Shown: one piece after another, positions 41,721 to 50,077 of the stretch
How the letters are laid out: every line of letters begins with the position of its first letter
Numbering within the stretch: the first letter of the stretch is position 1
From: an uncultured Flavobacteriales bacterium
GTDB lineage: Bacteria > Bacteroidota > Bacteroidia > Flavobacteriales_D > Crocinitomicaceae
Reading direction: 5' to 3'
Assembly: GCA_903823565.1 (NCBI GenBank)
Contig: CAIJTF010000020.1
Coordinates: 1-50,384 of the forward strand
Length of the DNA stretch: 50,384 nt
The notes under the pieces: model-generated
The model's database searches: none
The model's input: only the letters and a program-made list of their open reading frames with translations
Told to the model about the DNA's origin: nothing
Made by a program: the position numbers and the translations under genes

Positions 41721-42728
41721 TTAAATGCCCCGAGAATTTTTTACACCCCACCATGAGGCCAATACGGACGCTGCTAATGCGATGATGATGACCGAGAGGG
41801 AGACAAAGGTCTCAATATGAATCCAAGGAGCGATAATCATTTTAACACCGATAAATCCTAAAATGACACCAATTCCGTATTTTAGTTTTGCGAAGGCATC
41901 GAGGGAATTAGCCAAAAGGAAATACAGGGATCGCAAACTGAAAATGGCAAAAATATTCGATGTATAAAGAATGAAGGGATCCTCGGGTGCGATAGAAAAT
42001 ATAGCGGGAATGGAATCAATGGCAAATAACAAGTCCGTGGTTTCGATGATCACTAAAACCATAAACAAGCGGGTAAAAAACAATCGACCGTTTCGCCTTA
42101 TCCAAAACTGATCAGAGTTGTCTTTGGTGAGTACATTAAAATACTTCCGAAGAATTCTAACCACAAAGCTTTGGTTGTAATCCACCTTATCCTCCTCCTC
42201 AGAGGACCGCAGGGTTTTTATCGCTGCATAGACCAACATAAATCCAAAAAATGTAATGAGCACATTAATTTGATGAAACGATCCTGGAGCTCTGGGGATA
42301 TGAGGATCTTGATTGAAGATCCAAAAAGGTGGTAAATAGGTGAGTTTAATTAACCAAGTACCAGCAAATATAAAAATCCCACGCAGTACCATGGCACCTA
42401 GAATTCCCCACAATAAAATTTTGTGTTGTGAAGGACCATTGATTCCGAAGAACCCGAAAACCATTAAGAAAACAAATAAGTTATCGACGGACAAGGATTG
42501 TTCGATCCAGTAAGCAGACTGAAATTGACTAAAGCGTTCAAAACCATTTTCAAACCAAATGAACACTGAAAAAAGCATGGACGTAGAAATCCAAATAAGG
42601 GTCCATATTACTGCATTCTTAGTACTTTGTGCGGATGCTTTGTGTTTGAATAAACTCCGTATATCGAAAATCAGAAGGCAGCTAACCACCAAAGTAAAGA
42701 CGAATATTACGATTTGATTTCCTTCCAT
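41721..42728 (-). CDS. TerC-family membrane protein
   Basis: A 335-aa polytopic inner-membrane protein of the TerC/Alx type, nine or so hydrophobic segments. Family motifs are present: an early acidic ESGFERFSQFQSAYWIEQSLSVDNLFVF-type segment (EQSLSVDNLFVF seen here) and ETTDLLFAIDSIPAIFSI with the intramembrane Asp pairs. Members handle Mn2+ or other divalent metal export, or relate to tellurite/pH response; here no ter genes surround it. The ATG at 42728 is preferred over an upstream TTG, which lies next to the -7 box. Confidence 0.92.
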   Translation of the reverse strand: MEGNQIVIFVFTLVVSCLLIFDIRSLFKHKASAQSTKNAVIWTLIWISTSMLFSVFIWFENGFERFSQFQSAYWIEQSLSVDNLFVFLMVFGFFGINGPSQHKILLWGILGAMVLRGIFIFAGTWLIKLTYLPPFWIFNQDPHIPRAPGSFHQINVLITFFGFMLVYAAIKTLRSSEEEDKVDYNQSFVVRILRKYFNVLTKDNSDQFWIRRNGRLFFTRLFMVLVIIETTDLLFAIDSIPAIFSIAPEDPFILYTSNIFAIFSLRSLYFLLANSLDAFAKLKYGIGVILGFIGVKMIIAPWIHIETFVSLSVIIIALAASVLASWWGVKNSRGI

Positions 42729-42734
42729 GTGCAA

Positions 42735-42742
42735 CAAAAATA
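42735..42742 (-). promoter_or_regulatory. -7 box for the TerC-like gene
   Basis: The minus strand reads TATTTTTG, an exact TAnnTTTG match ending 6 nt before the ATG at 42728. It predicts a leaderless transcript. Confidence 0.5.
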
Positions 42743-42776
42743 ATAGGAAATGAAAGAACCGTGCGCAATAAGTTTA

Positions 42777-42784
42777 TAAATTTG
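42777..42784 (+). promoter_or_regulatory. -7 box TAAATTTG for the ElaA-like gene
   Basis: An exact TAnnTTTG match ending 6 nt before the ATG at 42791, with no clear -33. It lies inside the alternative GTG-initiated frame (42761), which supports the ATG at 42791 as the true start. Confidence 0.45.
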
Positions 42785-42790
42785 AAAAGA

Positions 42791-43240
42791 ATGATACGCT
42801 ATCACGTCAAATCCTTTAACGAACTCACAACCGAGGAACTGTACGACGTGCTCAAACTACGTAGCGAGGTTTTTGTGGTCGAACAAAACTGTATCTACCA
42901 AGATATGGATGATAAAGACCTCCTTTGTTATCATGTATTGGGTAAGCTTCCAAATTCTGAACTTTTATCGTATGCCCGAATTGTTCCTCCGAAGGTATCA
43001 TACACAGAACCTTCAATCGGGCGAGTATTGGTTCGAATGTCACATCGAAAAGGAGGAGCTGGTTATGAACTTATGCGTTTCACGCTTAATGAGACCAAAA
43101 GATTATATCCTGAGTTTTCCATAAAAATTTCTGCTCAAGCGTATCTAGAATCGTTTTATCAATCCTTAGGATTTACCTCCTTAAACGACCCTTACCTGGA
43201 GGATGGCATCCCGCATTTAGCCATGATTTGGCAGCACTGA
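42791..43240 (+). CDS. ElaA-like GNAT N-acetyltransferase
   Basis: A 149-aa acetyl-CoA-dependent acyltransferase. The N-terminal part FNELTTEELYDVLKLRSEVFVVEQNCIYQDMD-type (LKLRSEVFVVEQNC here), followed by IGRVLVRMSHRKGGAGYELM, the acetyl-CoA pyrophosphate-binding loop, is typical of ElaA. The substrate is unknown. It is monocistronic, divergent from the TerC-like gene (62 bp) and convergent with the S41 protease gene. Confidence 0.92.
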   Translation: MIRYHVKSFNELTTEELYDVLKLRSEVFVVEQNCIYQDMDDKDLLCYHVLGKLPNSELLSYARIVPPKVSYTEPSIGRVLVRMSHRKGGAGYELMRFTLNETKRLYPEFSIKISAQAYLESFYQSLGFTSLNDPYLEDGIPHLAMIWQH

Positions 43241-43280
43241 GGTAGAAAATCCTTAGGCTATTCAGATCGTTTCCCGTTAT

Positions 43281-44870
43281 TTAATCATCCAAATCAAATC
43301 CCTGATAGCTTTTATCCTTGAAAAGCTGGGTTGCCTTTTGAACCACCTCGTTGAGGTCGTTAAAAATTTGATACGATTCGCTATAACCAAAGAGATCTTG
43401 CGCAATGTTAGATTTCAATCGGGTACGAATAGAGTTTCCACTAATGTTATACGCTTCTTGGTCAAACTCTAATTTCGGATTTTCCTTAATCACATAGGCA
43501 AAAAAAGCATCCATCATTTTTTGATCCATTGAAAAATTAGCGATAAAGGACTTGATATCTGGATAGGTCTTTTTCAAGGCCTCTCGATTCGAATTAACAT
43601 ATTCCAAACTAAAGGCATTGACATGTCCACCTCGAATTAATTGACTATAATAGTCCGTAACATCAGCGGTATCAAGAGCCACAAAAACATCCGGCATGAT
43701 TCCTCCCCCACCATACACCAAGCGCTTTTTAACCAAGGTGTAAAACAATAAAGAATCTGGTAATTTAATGGAATCGGCATGTTGAAATTCTCCGTTTAAA
43801 TACCGTTGTGTTAAGTCTTTTCTATACGTTTCGACGTCTTGATAGGGTTTTTGAATAAATCGACCGGTTGGTGTATAATACCGAGCAATGGTGAGCCGAA
43901 TTTCACTTCCATCCGACAAGGCGATGGGTCTTTGAACCAAGCCCTTTCCGAAAGTTCTCCGTCCTACCACCAAACCCCGATCCCAATCTTGTACCGCACC
44001 CGAGACAATTTCACTGGCAGAGGCGGTATATTCGTCGGTCAGAACGATAAGTCCACCCTCTTCCCACAATCCTTTTTCATTTGCGTTTAGATTTATCCGT
44101 GGTTGGGCTCTTCCTATCGAATAAACAAGCAGTTTATTACCCGAAATGAATTCATCGGCTACGCCGCGCGCAGCATCCAATAAGCCTCCCCCATTTCCTT
44201 GAAGATCAAAGATTAAATTTTTCATTCCCTTTCCTTTCAGGGTCTTTAAAGCACTTCGAATTTCCTCAACCGTCGTTTTTGAAAAGCTATTCAGCTTAAT
44301 ATATCCTGTTTCTTTATCAATCATGTAGGCTGCATCCACCGAAAAAATCGGAATTTTATCTCGGGTAATGGTAAAGGAAATTGGTTCTAGCTTTTTCCGC
44401 ATTACCTTGACTTTAACCTTAGTTCCCAACTCCCCCATCAATTTAGCGCGTACTTCATTGTTTTTTAATCCAATCCCTGCAATATTCTCCTCGTCTACCC
44501 CAACAATTTGATCCCCGGCCAGCAATCCTACTTTTTCACTCGGACCACCGGGAATTGTTGCCACCACCATTAGGGTATCCTTAACGATTTGAAAGCGGAT
44601 ACCTATACCCACGAAACTACCATTGATTTGCGATTGTGCTTCATCCGCCTCCTCCGCAGGTATGTAGGTTGAATGGGGATCTAGTTTTTCCAACATCGCA
44701 ACAATCGCCGTTTCCGTAAGTTGATTCGCATTTACTTCATCCACATACCCACGTTCAATGTTGGTAATGACTTCTTGAAATTTGCCATAGGTTTTAATAG
44801 GCACTTCTTGCGCGAAGAGAACCGAACAAGAAAAAACAATACAGAAAAGGGAAAGGAAAGATTTAATCAT
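43281..44870 (-). CDS. S41-family C-terminal processing protease (PDZ)
   Basis: Exported serine protease, probably periplasmic. At 529 aa: signal peptide 1-20, N-terminal region, PDZ domain about 80-165 (IGIRFQIVKD, IPGGPSEKVGLLAGDQIVGVD), protease core with FDLQGNGGGLLDAA (substrate binding) and a Ser-Lys dyad, Ser284 (TASASEI) and Lys309 (TFGKG), 25 residues apart as in E. coli Prc. The C-terminal 170 residues are a Bacteroidota-type extension of helical character. It would trim C-termini of envelope proteins. Promoter seen at 44899-44927. Confidence 0.95.
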   Translation of the reverse strand: MIKSFLSLFCIVFSCSVLFAQEVPIKTYGKFQEVITNIERGYVDEVNANQLTETAIVAMLEKLDPHSTYIPAEEADEAQSQINGSFVGIGIRFQIVKDTLMVVATIPGGPSEKVGLLAGDQIVGVDEENIAGIGLKNNEVRAKLMGELGTKVKVKVMRKKLEPISFTITRDKIPIFSVDAAYMIDKETGYIKLNSFSKTTVEEIRSALKTLKGKGMKNLIFDLQGNGGGLLDAARGVADEFISGNKLLVYSIGRAQPRINLNANEKGLWEEGGLIVLTDEYTASASEIVSGAVQDWDRGLVVGRRTFGKGLVQRPIALSDGSEIRLTIARYYTPTGRFIQKPYQDVETYRKDLTQRYLNGEFQHADSIKLPDSLLFYTLVKKRLVYGGGGIMPDVFVALDTADVTDYYSQLIRGGHVNAFSLEYVNSNREALKKTYPDIKSFIANFSMDQKMMDAFFAYVIKENPKLEFDQEAYNISGNSIRTRLKSNIAQDLFGYSESYQIFNDLNEVVQKATQLFKDKSYQGFDLDD

Positions 44871-44898
44871 GGTCTTTTTTTAGGGAAACGTATGCCTC

Positions 44899-44927
44899 CA
44901 AAGTTAGTAACAAGTTTTCATTCCCAA
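44899..44927 (-). promoter_or_regulatory. Promoter for the S41 protease gene
   Basis: On the minus strand TTG (44925-44927), an 18-nt spacer and TAACTTTG (44899-44906), an exact -7 match. The ATG at 44870 follows 28 nt later. Confidence 0.6.
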
Positions 44928-45026
44928 GGAGAAAGCGAAAAAATTAAGTTCCAACCTTTAGCGATGGGATTAGTCGAATTCTAAGGACACTCAGGATGGA
45001 AATAAAGCACGATAAAGATTTTTATT

Positions 45027-45034
45027 TAGCTTTG
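45027..45034 (+). promoter_or_regulatory. -7 box TAGCTTTG for murB
   Basis: An exact TAnnTTTG match ending 4 nt before the ATG at 45039. No -33 TTG at the right distance. It predicts a leaderless mRNA. Confidence 0.5.
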
Positions 45035-45038
45035 AACC

Positions 45039-46043
45039 ATGGAAGCTTACCAATCGCTTAAAAACTATAATACGTTCGGCATTGATGTCAAAGCCACTCG
45101 TTTTGCTACCTTTTCGGACGTTGTAAGCCTTTCTGATCTGCTTCCTGACATGCGCTCAATGCCCCATTTAGTGATAGGAGGTGGGAGTAATTTGTTATTT
45201 ACTCAAGACTTTGACGGACTAGTAGTCAAGAACGAAATCATGGGTATTTCTGAAGCATCGCGCGATTCATCCTCCGTAATCCTGGAAGTAGGTGCCGGTG
45301 AGCCTTGGCATGCGTTCGTTATGCACTGCGTAGCACATGGATTTGGAGGTATTGAGAATTTAAGTTTGATTCCGGGTTGTGTTGGGGCGTCTCCTATGCA
45401 AAACATCGGGGCCTATGGTGTTGAAATCAAGGATACGTTTGATTATTTGGATGCGCTAGAAATAGCCACTGGAACCATGCACCGGTTTTATAATAAAGAC
45501 TGTGCCTTCGGTTACCGGGAAAGCGTTTTCAAGCGGGGCTATAAAAACCAATTTGTCCTTTGCAAAGTAGCTTTCAGACTTAGTTTGAAGCCCGAAGTGA
45601 ACACCTCTTATGGGGTGATTAATCAAGAACTTGAACGCATGGGGGTATCCAATCCTACCATAAAAGAAGTCAGTCAGGCAGTAATTCGCATAAGACAATC
45701 AAAACTACCCGATCCAAAGGTGCTCGGAAATGCAGGTAGTTTTTTTAAAAATCCGGTAATTTCAATGTCCCATTATCAAGCACTCCAATCCGAATTTCCT
45801 GATTTACCGGCCTATCCCATCGACGAAAGCAGCGTCAAATTACCAGCAGGATGGTTGATTGAACAGTGTGGGTGGAAAGGAAAAACTATAGGTGCCTGTG
45901 GGGTTCACAGCCTCCAAGCTCTGGTATTGGTAAACCATGGCGGTGCAACCGGAAAAGAAATTTACACGCTGTCAGAAGCTATTATAGAAAACGTTTTTGA
46001 AAGGTTCCAAGTTCCGTTGGAGCGCGAGGTGAATATCTATTAA
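45039..46043 (+). CDS. murB: UDP-N-acetylenolpyruvoylglucosamine reductase
   Basis: Reduces UDP-GlcNAc-enolpyruvate to UDP-MurNAc with NADPH and FAD in the cytosol, an early step of peptidoglycan synthesis. At 334 aa it has GGGSNLLF (FAD-binding), GCVGASPMQNIGAYG, and the catalytic Ser in LGNAGSFFKNP. The type I form with C-terminal LVNHGGATGKEI is clear. It is alone on its strand; upstream is the divergent S41 gene. Its stop shares TTAA with the LolA-like gene (46040-46043). Confidence 0.97.
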   Translation: MEAYQSLKNYNTFGIDVKATRFATFSDVVSLSDLLPDMRSMPHLVIGGGSNLLFTQDFDGLVVKNEIMGISEASRDSSSVILEVGAGEPWHAFVMHCVAHGFGGIENLSLIPGCVGASPMQNIGAYGVEIKDTFDYLDALEIATGTMHRFYNKDCAFGYRESVFKRGYKNQFVLCKVAFRLSLKPEVNTSYGVINQELERMGVSNPTIKEVSQAVIRIRQSKLPDPKVLGNAGSFFKNPVISMSHYQALQSEFPDLPAYPIDESSVKLPAGWLIEQCGWKGKTIGACGVHSLQALVLVNHGGATGKEIYTLSEAIIENVFERFQVPLEREVNIY

Positions 46044-46717
46044 TTTTTCGTAAAGAAACTGTCAGAAATCCCTTTATTTATAAGGTAATTACTGAACGTA
46101 ATGGTGATCGTTCCTTTTTGTTCTTGATTTACCGGCTTGGTGGGACCAGTACTTCGAATATTAGATGCCACACTTTTGGGCATTTTGAACTTTTTGACGT
46201 CTATGGTAAATACCATTCGACTCGGTAATGCGAATTTTTTCGCGTCGGAGTACGTATAATCAATGGTGAAGTTTCCGCTGCTTTTGGTAGTAATGATTGC
46301 CTTGTACAGGAGAGGTTCCGCGGTCCCTACATAAAGCTTCGCCAGAATAATTTCACTGCTTTCTTCACTGGGTAGAAGGGTTATTAATTGGGTTCGTACG
46401 CCATTGAGCATTTTAATTTCTCCAGGGACTTGGGTGTACTTTTTAGGATTGGTAAAAAAGGCATTTAAGTCGCTCATGCCTTGTTTGGGTAAAATTACAA
46501 TGCTATTAGAAACCACTTTAAATTTCGTAGGCTTTTTAAAATAAACTTTGGCGTTGGTAACAGGAATCGAAATGGACGGTATTGATGCCTTTACGTTTAC
46601 ATCAGCCTTATAATCAGCAACCGCATTTAATCGGTTTACATACCCTTGAAGGCTTGCATTTTGAGCGTTCAACGTAAACAAGCCCGTGAGACCAATAAAG
46701 AAAAATAGACTTTTCAT
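46040..46717 (-). CDS. LolA-like periplasmic protein
   Basis: A 225-aa exported protein. Start at 46717 (MKSLFFFIGLTGLF): this gives a clean signal peptide and overlaps the permease stop by 4 nt, while the longer frame reads into the permease gene. The mature part shows the half-barrel strand pattern of LolA/LppX-like lipid carriers (TNAKVYFKKPTKFKVVSN; PKQGMSDLNAFFTNP), as in 'outer membrane lipoprotein-sorting' proteins, but the match is only by eye. Being coupled to an ABC-2 exporter, it may take lipid or lipoprotein cargo across the periplasm; this is inference. Confidence 0.7.
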   Translation of the reverse strand: MKSLFFFIGLTGLFTLNAQNASLQGYVNRLNAVADYKADVNVKASIPSISIPVTNAKVYFKKPTKFKVVSNSIVILPKQGMSDLNAFFTNPKKYTQVPGEIKMLNGVRTQLITLLPSEESSEIILAKLYVGTAEPLLYKAIITTKSSGNFTIDYTYSDAKKFALPSRMVFTIDVKKFKMPKSVASNIRSTGPTKPVNQEQKGTITITFSNYLINKGISDSFFTKN

Positions 46718-47556
46718 GAGGTTATGTCTTTTCGATTGAAATAAAACAAAGTGAAGGCTAATAAACCAACAATATGACCTACGAGTACCCCTACGGATTG
46801 GAGTATATCCTGTTTTGGAAAAGGTTCTTCGAAAACAATTCGCCATGCGGCCATGTGCGTGGTAAAAAGATAAAATTTCACCTCATCGAATACCGTAACA
46901 TCAAGGGTTCCAATAAGGGTAAATAGAATGATAACGGCCATAGTGATAACAATGGGGCCAACGCTGTTTTTGGCAAGCGCAGAAAAGGCCAAGGAAAGCG
47001 TAGCAACCGTCCATAAGGCCAGAAATGCAAGTCCCATCGCAAAACCGAAGCGCCAAAGCAAATCCGAATTAGGAATGATTAATAAACCATCGGGATTTAG
47101 AACAATCAGATCGCCCGAACCAAAAATCCATTGGGAAACAACAAGGCTTAAGAATCCCATCCAGAGGGTCATTATCAAGGTATAGAGGGTAGCTGCTAAC
47201 CATTTTGACAATACGATTCCGGTCCTAGAAATAGGTTTCGTAGCCAACATCCTAATGCTCCCCGTGGCAGATTCTCCAGACAATAAATCCCCGGTAACCA
47301 ATGCGATTAAAAGAGGTACATGCACGATAAGCATTTGCATGATGATAAAAGCAATGAGGTTTCCGTTCAGGATGTTCCCATTAAAACTTAAGGTTTGTTC
47401 GAAGGATCCTGTAACAAAACCTAGGTAGGTTTTCCCATCGGCTTTCATGGCAAAAATCACTATCAGTACTAAGATGGTGAGTGCCCCAATTCCGATATAG
47501 CTGCGAATTTTTGAAGCGATTTTCAATAATTCGTTGTATGTATTTTTCCAAAGCAT
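46714..47556 (-). CDS. ABC-2-type transporter permease
   Basis: A 280-aa inner-membrane protein with six hydrophobic segments (about 20-37, 70-88, 112-137, 165-190, 198-216, 245-270) in the ABC-2 arrangement. It includes ATGSIRMLATKPISRTGIVLSKW, the cytoplasmic loop typical of NatB/BcrB-like permeases. It partners with the ATPase whose stop it overlaps by 1 nt, and overlaps the LolA-like gene's start (46714-46717). Cargo unknown. Confidence 0.9.
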   Translation of the reverse strand: MLWKNTYNELLKIASKIRSYIGIGALTILVLIVIFAMKADGKTYLGFVTGSFEQTLSFNGNILNGNLIAFIIMQMLIVHVPLLIALVTGDLLSGESATGSIRMLATKPISRTGIVLSKWLAATLYTLIMTLWMGFLSLVVSQWIFGSGDLIVLNPDGLLIIPNSDLLWRFGFAMGLAFLALWTVATLSLAFSALAKNSVGPIVITMAVIILFTLIGTLDVTVFDEVKFYLFTTHMAAWRIVFEEPFPKQDILQSVGVLVGHIVGLLAFTLFYFNRKDITS

Positions 47557-48461
47557 CAGGCTCCAACCATTTTAATGAAAAAATCTTCAAGACTCCGCTT
47601 TGGAATCATGGATCTCACGCCACATCCAGCACTTACCATCCGCTCGATTAAGCGGGATCTGATGTCTGATTCCATTTCTATGAGAAAATTGTTTCCGTAA
47701 AGCGCTTCAAATTTTAAGGATGGAAACTCGGCCAAAAATAAAGCATGTAGCGCCTCAGGATTCGATACTTCCACCTCCAAGGTTAAGCTCTGTTTTTCTA
47801 GCAGTGCTTGCACATCCCCTTCAACGATGGTTTTACCTTGATTAATAATTACCATACGGTTGGCTATGATTTCAATCTCAGAAAGTTGATGCGAAGAAAG
47901 CAAAACCGTTTTTTTATGTTCATCTCTTAGCCGCAGAATCAGGTTTCGGACATCAATAATTCCCTGCGGGTCCAATCCAGTAGTTGGTTCATCTAAAATA
48001 ATGATCTCTGGATCATGCAATAGGGTTTGTGCAATTCCTAGCCGCTGTTTCATGCCATGGGAAAATCCAGCAACTTTATCCTTTTCTCGTCCTTTTAATC
48101 CAACAAACTCTAACATTGCTTCGATCTGTTTTCGATCGATGGTTTTTCCGGAAATTCTTCCAAAAATCTCTAGGTTTCGTTGTGCAGATGCGTATTTATA
48201 AAAATCTGGCTTTTCAATGATGCAACCAACCTTGCTTAATACGGAACTCCGATGGTCTGATAATGACTGTCCGAAAAAAGAAATATTACCTGCCGAAGGT
48301 TTAATCAACGACAATAAACAGCGAATGGTTGTACTTTTTCCGGCACCATTTGGGCCTAAAAAGCCAAATACGTCGCCTTCATTCACATGAAAGGAAACGT
48401 CCTTAACGGCATTAAAAGAACCGAAATTCTTGGCCAAATGGGAAACTTCTATTAGCGGCAT
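47556..48461 (-). CDS. ABC transporter ATP-binding protein
   Basis: A 301-aa ATPase with complete motifs: Walker A GPNGAGKST (about 36-44), signature SHGMKQRLGIAQ, Walker B IIILDEPTTGLD and an H-loop SSHQLSE. The C-terminal 80 residues are the extension found in drug/lipid ABC-2 exporters (BcrA/NatA group). It pairs with the downstream permease (1-nt overlap), so the three genes 48461-46040 are one unit. In contrast to the exporter at 667-2325, this ATPase looks fully active. Confidence 0.95.
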   Translation of the reverse strand: MPLIEVSHLAKNFGSFNAVKDVSFHVNEGDVFGFLGPNGAGKSTTIRCLLSLIKPSAGNISFFGQSLSDHRSSVLSKVGCIIEKPDFYKYASAQRNLEIFGRISGKTIDRKQIEAMLEFVGLKGREKDKVAGFSHGMKQRLGIAQTLLHDPEIIILDEPTTGLDPQGIIDVRNLILRLRDEHKKTVLLSSHQLSEIEIIANRMVIINQGKTIVEGDVQALLEKQSLTLEVEVSNPEALHALFLAEFPSLKFEALYGNNFLIEMESDIRSRLIERMVSAGCGVRSMIPKRSLEDFFIKMVGA

Positions 48462-48490
48462 TATGGGATAACAACCTAAAGGTACAAAGG

Positions 48491-48523
48491 TTGAGTTTAC
48501 CTTAAAGGGTTTTGTTACATTTG
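48491..48523 (+). promoter_or_regulatory. Promoter for the T9SS-secreted protein gene
   Basis: TTG (48491-48493), a 22-nt spacer, then TACATTTG (48516-48523), an exact -7 match. The ATG at 48534 follows 10 nt later. Confidence 0.6.
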
Positions 48524-48533
48524 AAATAAAAAA

Positions 48534-50054
48534 ATGAAAAACGTACTATTATTCATTGGCTTTTTACCAGCGCTATTTAATGCACAAACTTTTGTTAACC
48601 GAACATACAGCAACCTCTATGACGTCCAAGCAAGGGCCAACACGCGCATGGGAAATGGGAATTTTCTAGTGACAGGTACTCAAGCATTCGCCAATGGCTT
48701 TTTAGCCGTGCATGATTCAACGGGCGTTTGTCTTAGCAGTAGCTATTTAAGCCCAGGTGCCTTATCCAGTTATTCTTCGTTTGATCACATTACAAGGATA
48801 AACGATACCTTGGCCATTATTGGAGGGAGAATTTCCTTGGCGGTAGGACCGGCTGAAAATTGGCAGGGAATTACCATAGCTGTCAATGCGAGCGGGACAC
48901 CATTGTGGTCGACCATTCATCCTACCAATAGTCAGGAGGACGGTATAACCCGAGACATTGAAAGAATTTCAGATTCCACATTTTTAAGCCTGAGCACAAG
49001 CCTTTCAGGTATAAACAATACCCTGAGTATGATGCATGCTTCGGGATCCGTTTATTGGACAAAGGCCCTTTACGCGAACGCTGATGCCTTTACTCTCAAA
49101 GATATCTGCCTGGTGGGAAGTACCATTTATGCCTGTGGTACCCGCTACCAGAATGGGGATCATTCTGGGATTTTACTCACCTTGGATTCGGCAGGTAACT
49201 ATGTAACTGGAAGGCTGTACGACCATCCCATTCAACCCGATTTCATTCAGGTAATTGAGCAGGACAATGCCTTAATTATCGCGAACCGAGGGTATTCTAA
49301 CAATGCACACATGCTTTTGAAAACCGACTTAAATGGTACTACCCTTGATCAAAAAACGATGAACTCTTGGATGGCCATGCCAGAAGAAGAAGCATGGAAA
49401 CCCTTACATTCTGAAGATAGCAGTACGTTTTGGTTTTGGAATGGCGGATCGTTTGGATCCAATGCCTATCGCGTTTCCTCCCTCGATTTAATGCCTCTAT
49501 CATCCTTCATGCACCTCGGGAATATTCAAACCCTTTATTGTGGTGATAGTTCCATTTACATGCTTTCCTCAGGGCCGATGTATGGTATTAAATCGAATGT
49601 CATAATGCAAAAGCACTACAGTTTGACGGAGGCAGACAGCGTTGAATTATGGTATCAGTATTGTACCTACCCCAACAACGAAATGCCCCTTAACGAAACC
49701 GCACCAACCACCAGCATATGCATACCAACAACCACTACAGGAAATTCACCTAACCCATTTTTTTATCCTTTGCTTGGGAACGAACCTTGGATCAATGAAA
49801 CTAATTGTGTTGAGATGTTAGGTAATTTGGCAGAAAACACCTTACGTTTCGGTCCGAACCCGTGTGATCTAACCGTTCGCTTTGAAGGCTACGAAAACCA
49901 ACCCTACACGCTCTACAACACATTGGGGCAAAGGATTGCCTCAGGGATTATCGATGCTCAGGGATTTCTATCGACCGAACAACTAGGGAGTGGCAACTAC
50001 ATTGTCCGACTTTCGGAAAACACAGTTCCCATTCATGTTATCCATGGCCCATAG
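48534..50054 (+). CDS. T9SS-secreted protein of unknown function
   Basis: A 506-aa exported protein: signal peptide 1-18 (ending NAQ), a large region of repeated beta strands with recurrent blocks such as GNFLVTGTQAFANGFLAVHDSTG and DSTFLSLST that looks like a beta-propeller of about 40-55-residue units, and a C-terminal type A sorting domain (FGPNPCD onward, about 442-506). I do not recognise a named family beyond the sorting domain. It follows a divergent ABC exporter (72-bp gap), is monocistronic, and is likely surface-exposed or released. Confidence 0.82.
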   Translation: MKNVLLFIGFLPALFNAQTFVNRTYSNLYDVQARANTRMGNGNFLVTGTQAFANGFLAVHDSTGVCLSSSYLSPGALSSYSSFDHITRINDTLAIIGGRISLAVGPAENWQGITIAVNASGTPLWSTIHPTNSQEDGITRDIERISDSTFLSLSTSLSGINNTLSMMHASGSVYWTKALYANADAFTLKDICLVGSTIYACGTRYQNGDHSGILLTLDSAGNYVTGRLYDHPIQPDFIQVIEQDNALIIANRGYSNNAHMLLKTDLNGTTLDQKTMNSWMAMPEEEAWKPLHSEDSSTFWFWNGGSFGSNAYRVSSLDLMPLSSFMHLGNIQTLYCGDSSIYMLSSGPMYGIKSNVIMQKHYSLTEADSVELWYQYCTYPNNEMPLNETAPTTSICIPTTTTGNSPNPFFYPLLGNEPWINETNCVEMLGNLAENTLRFGPNPCDLTVRFEGYENQPYTLYNTLGQRIASGIIDAQGFLSTEQLGSGNYIVRLSENTVPIHVIHGP

Positions 50055-50077
50055 CGGTAGATAAAATGATATCGGTG

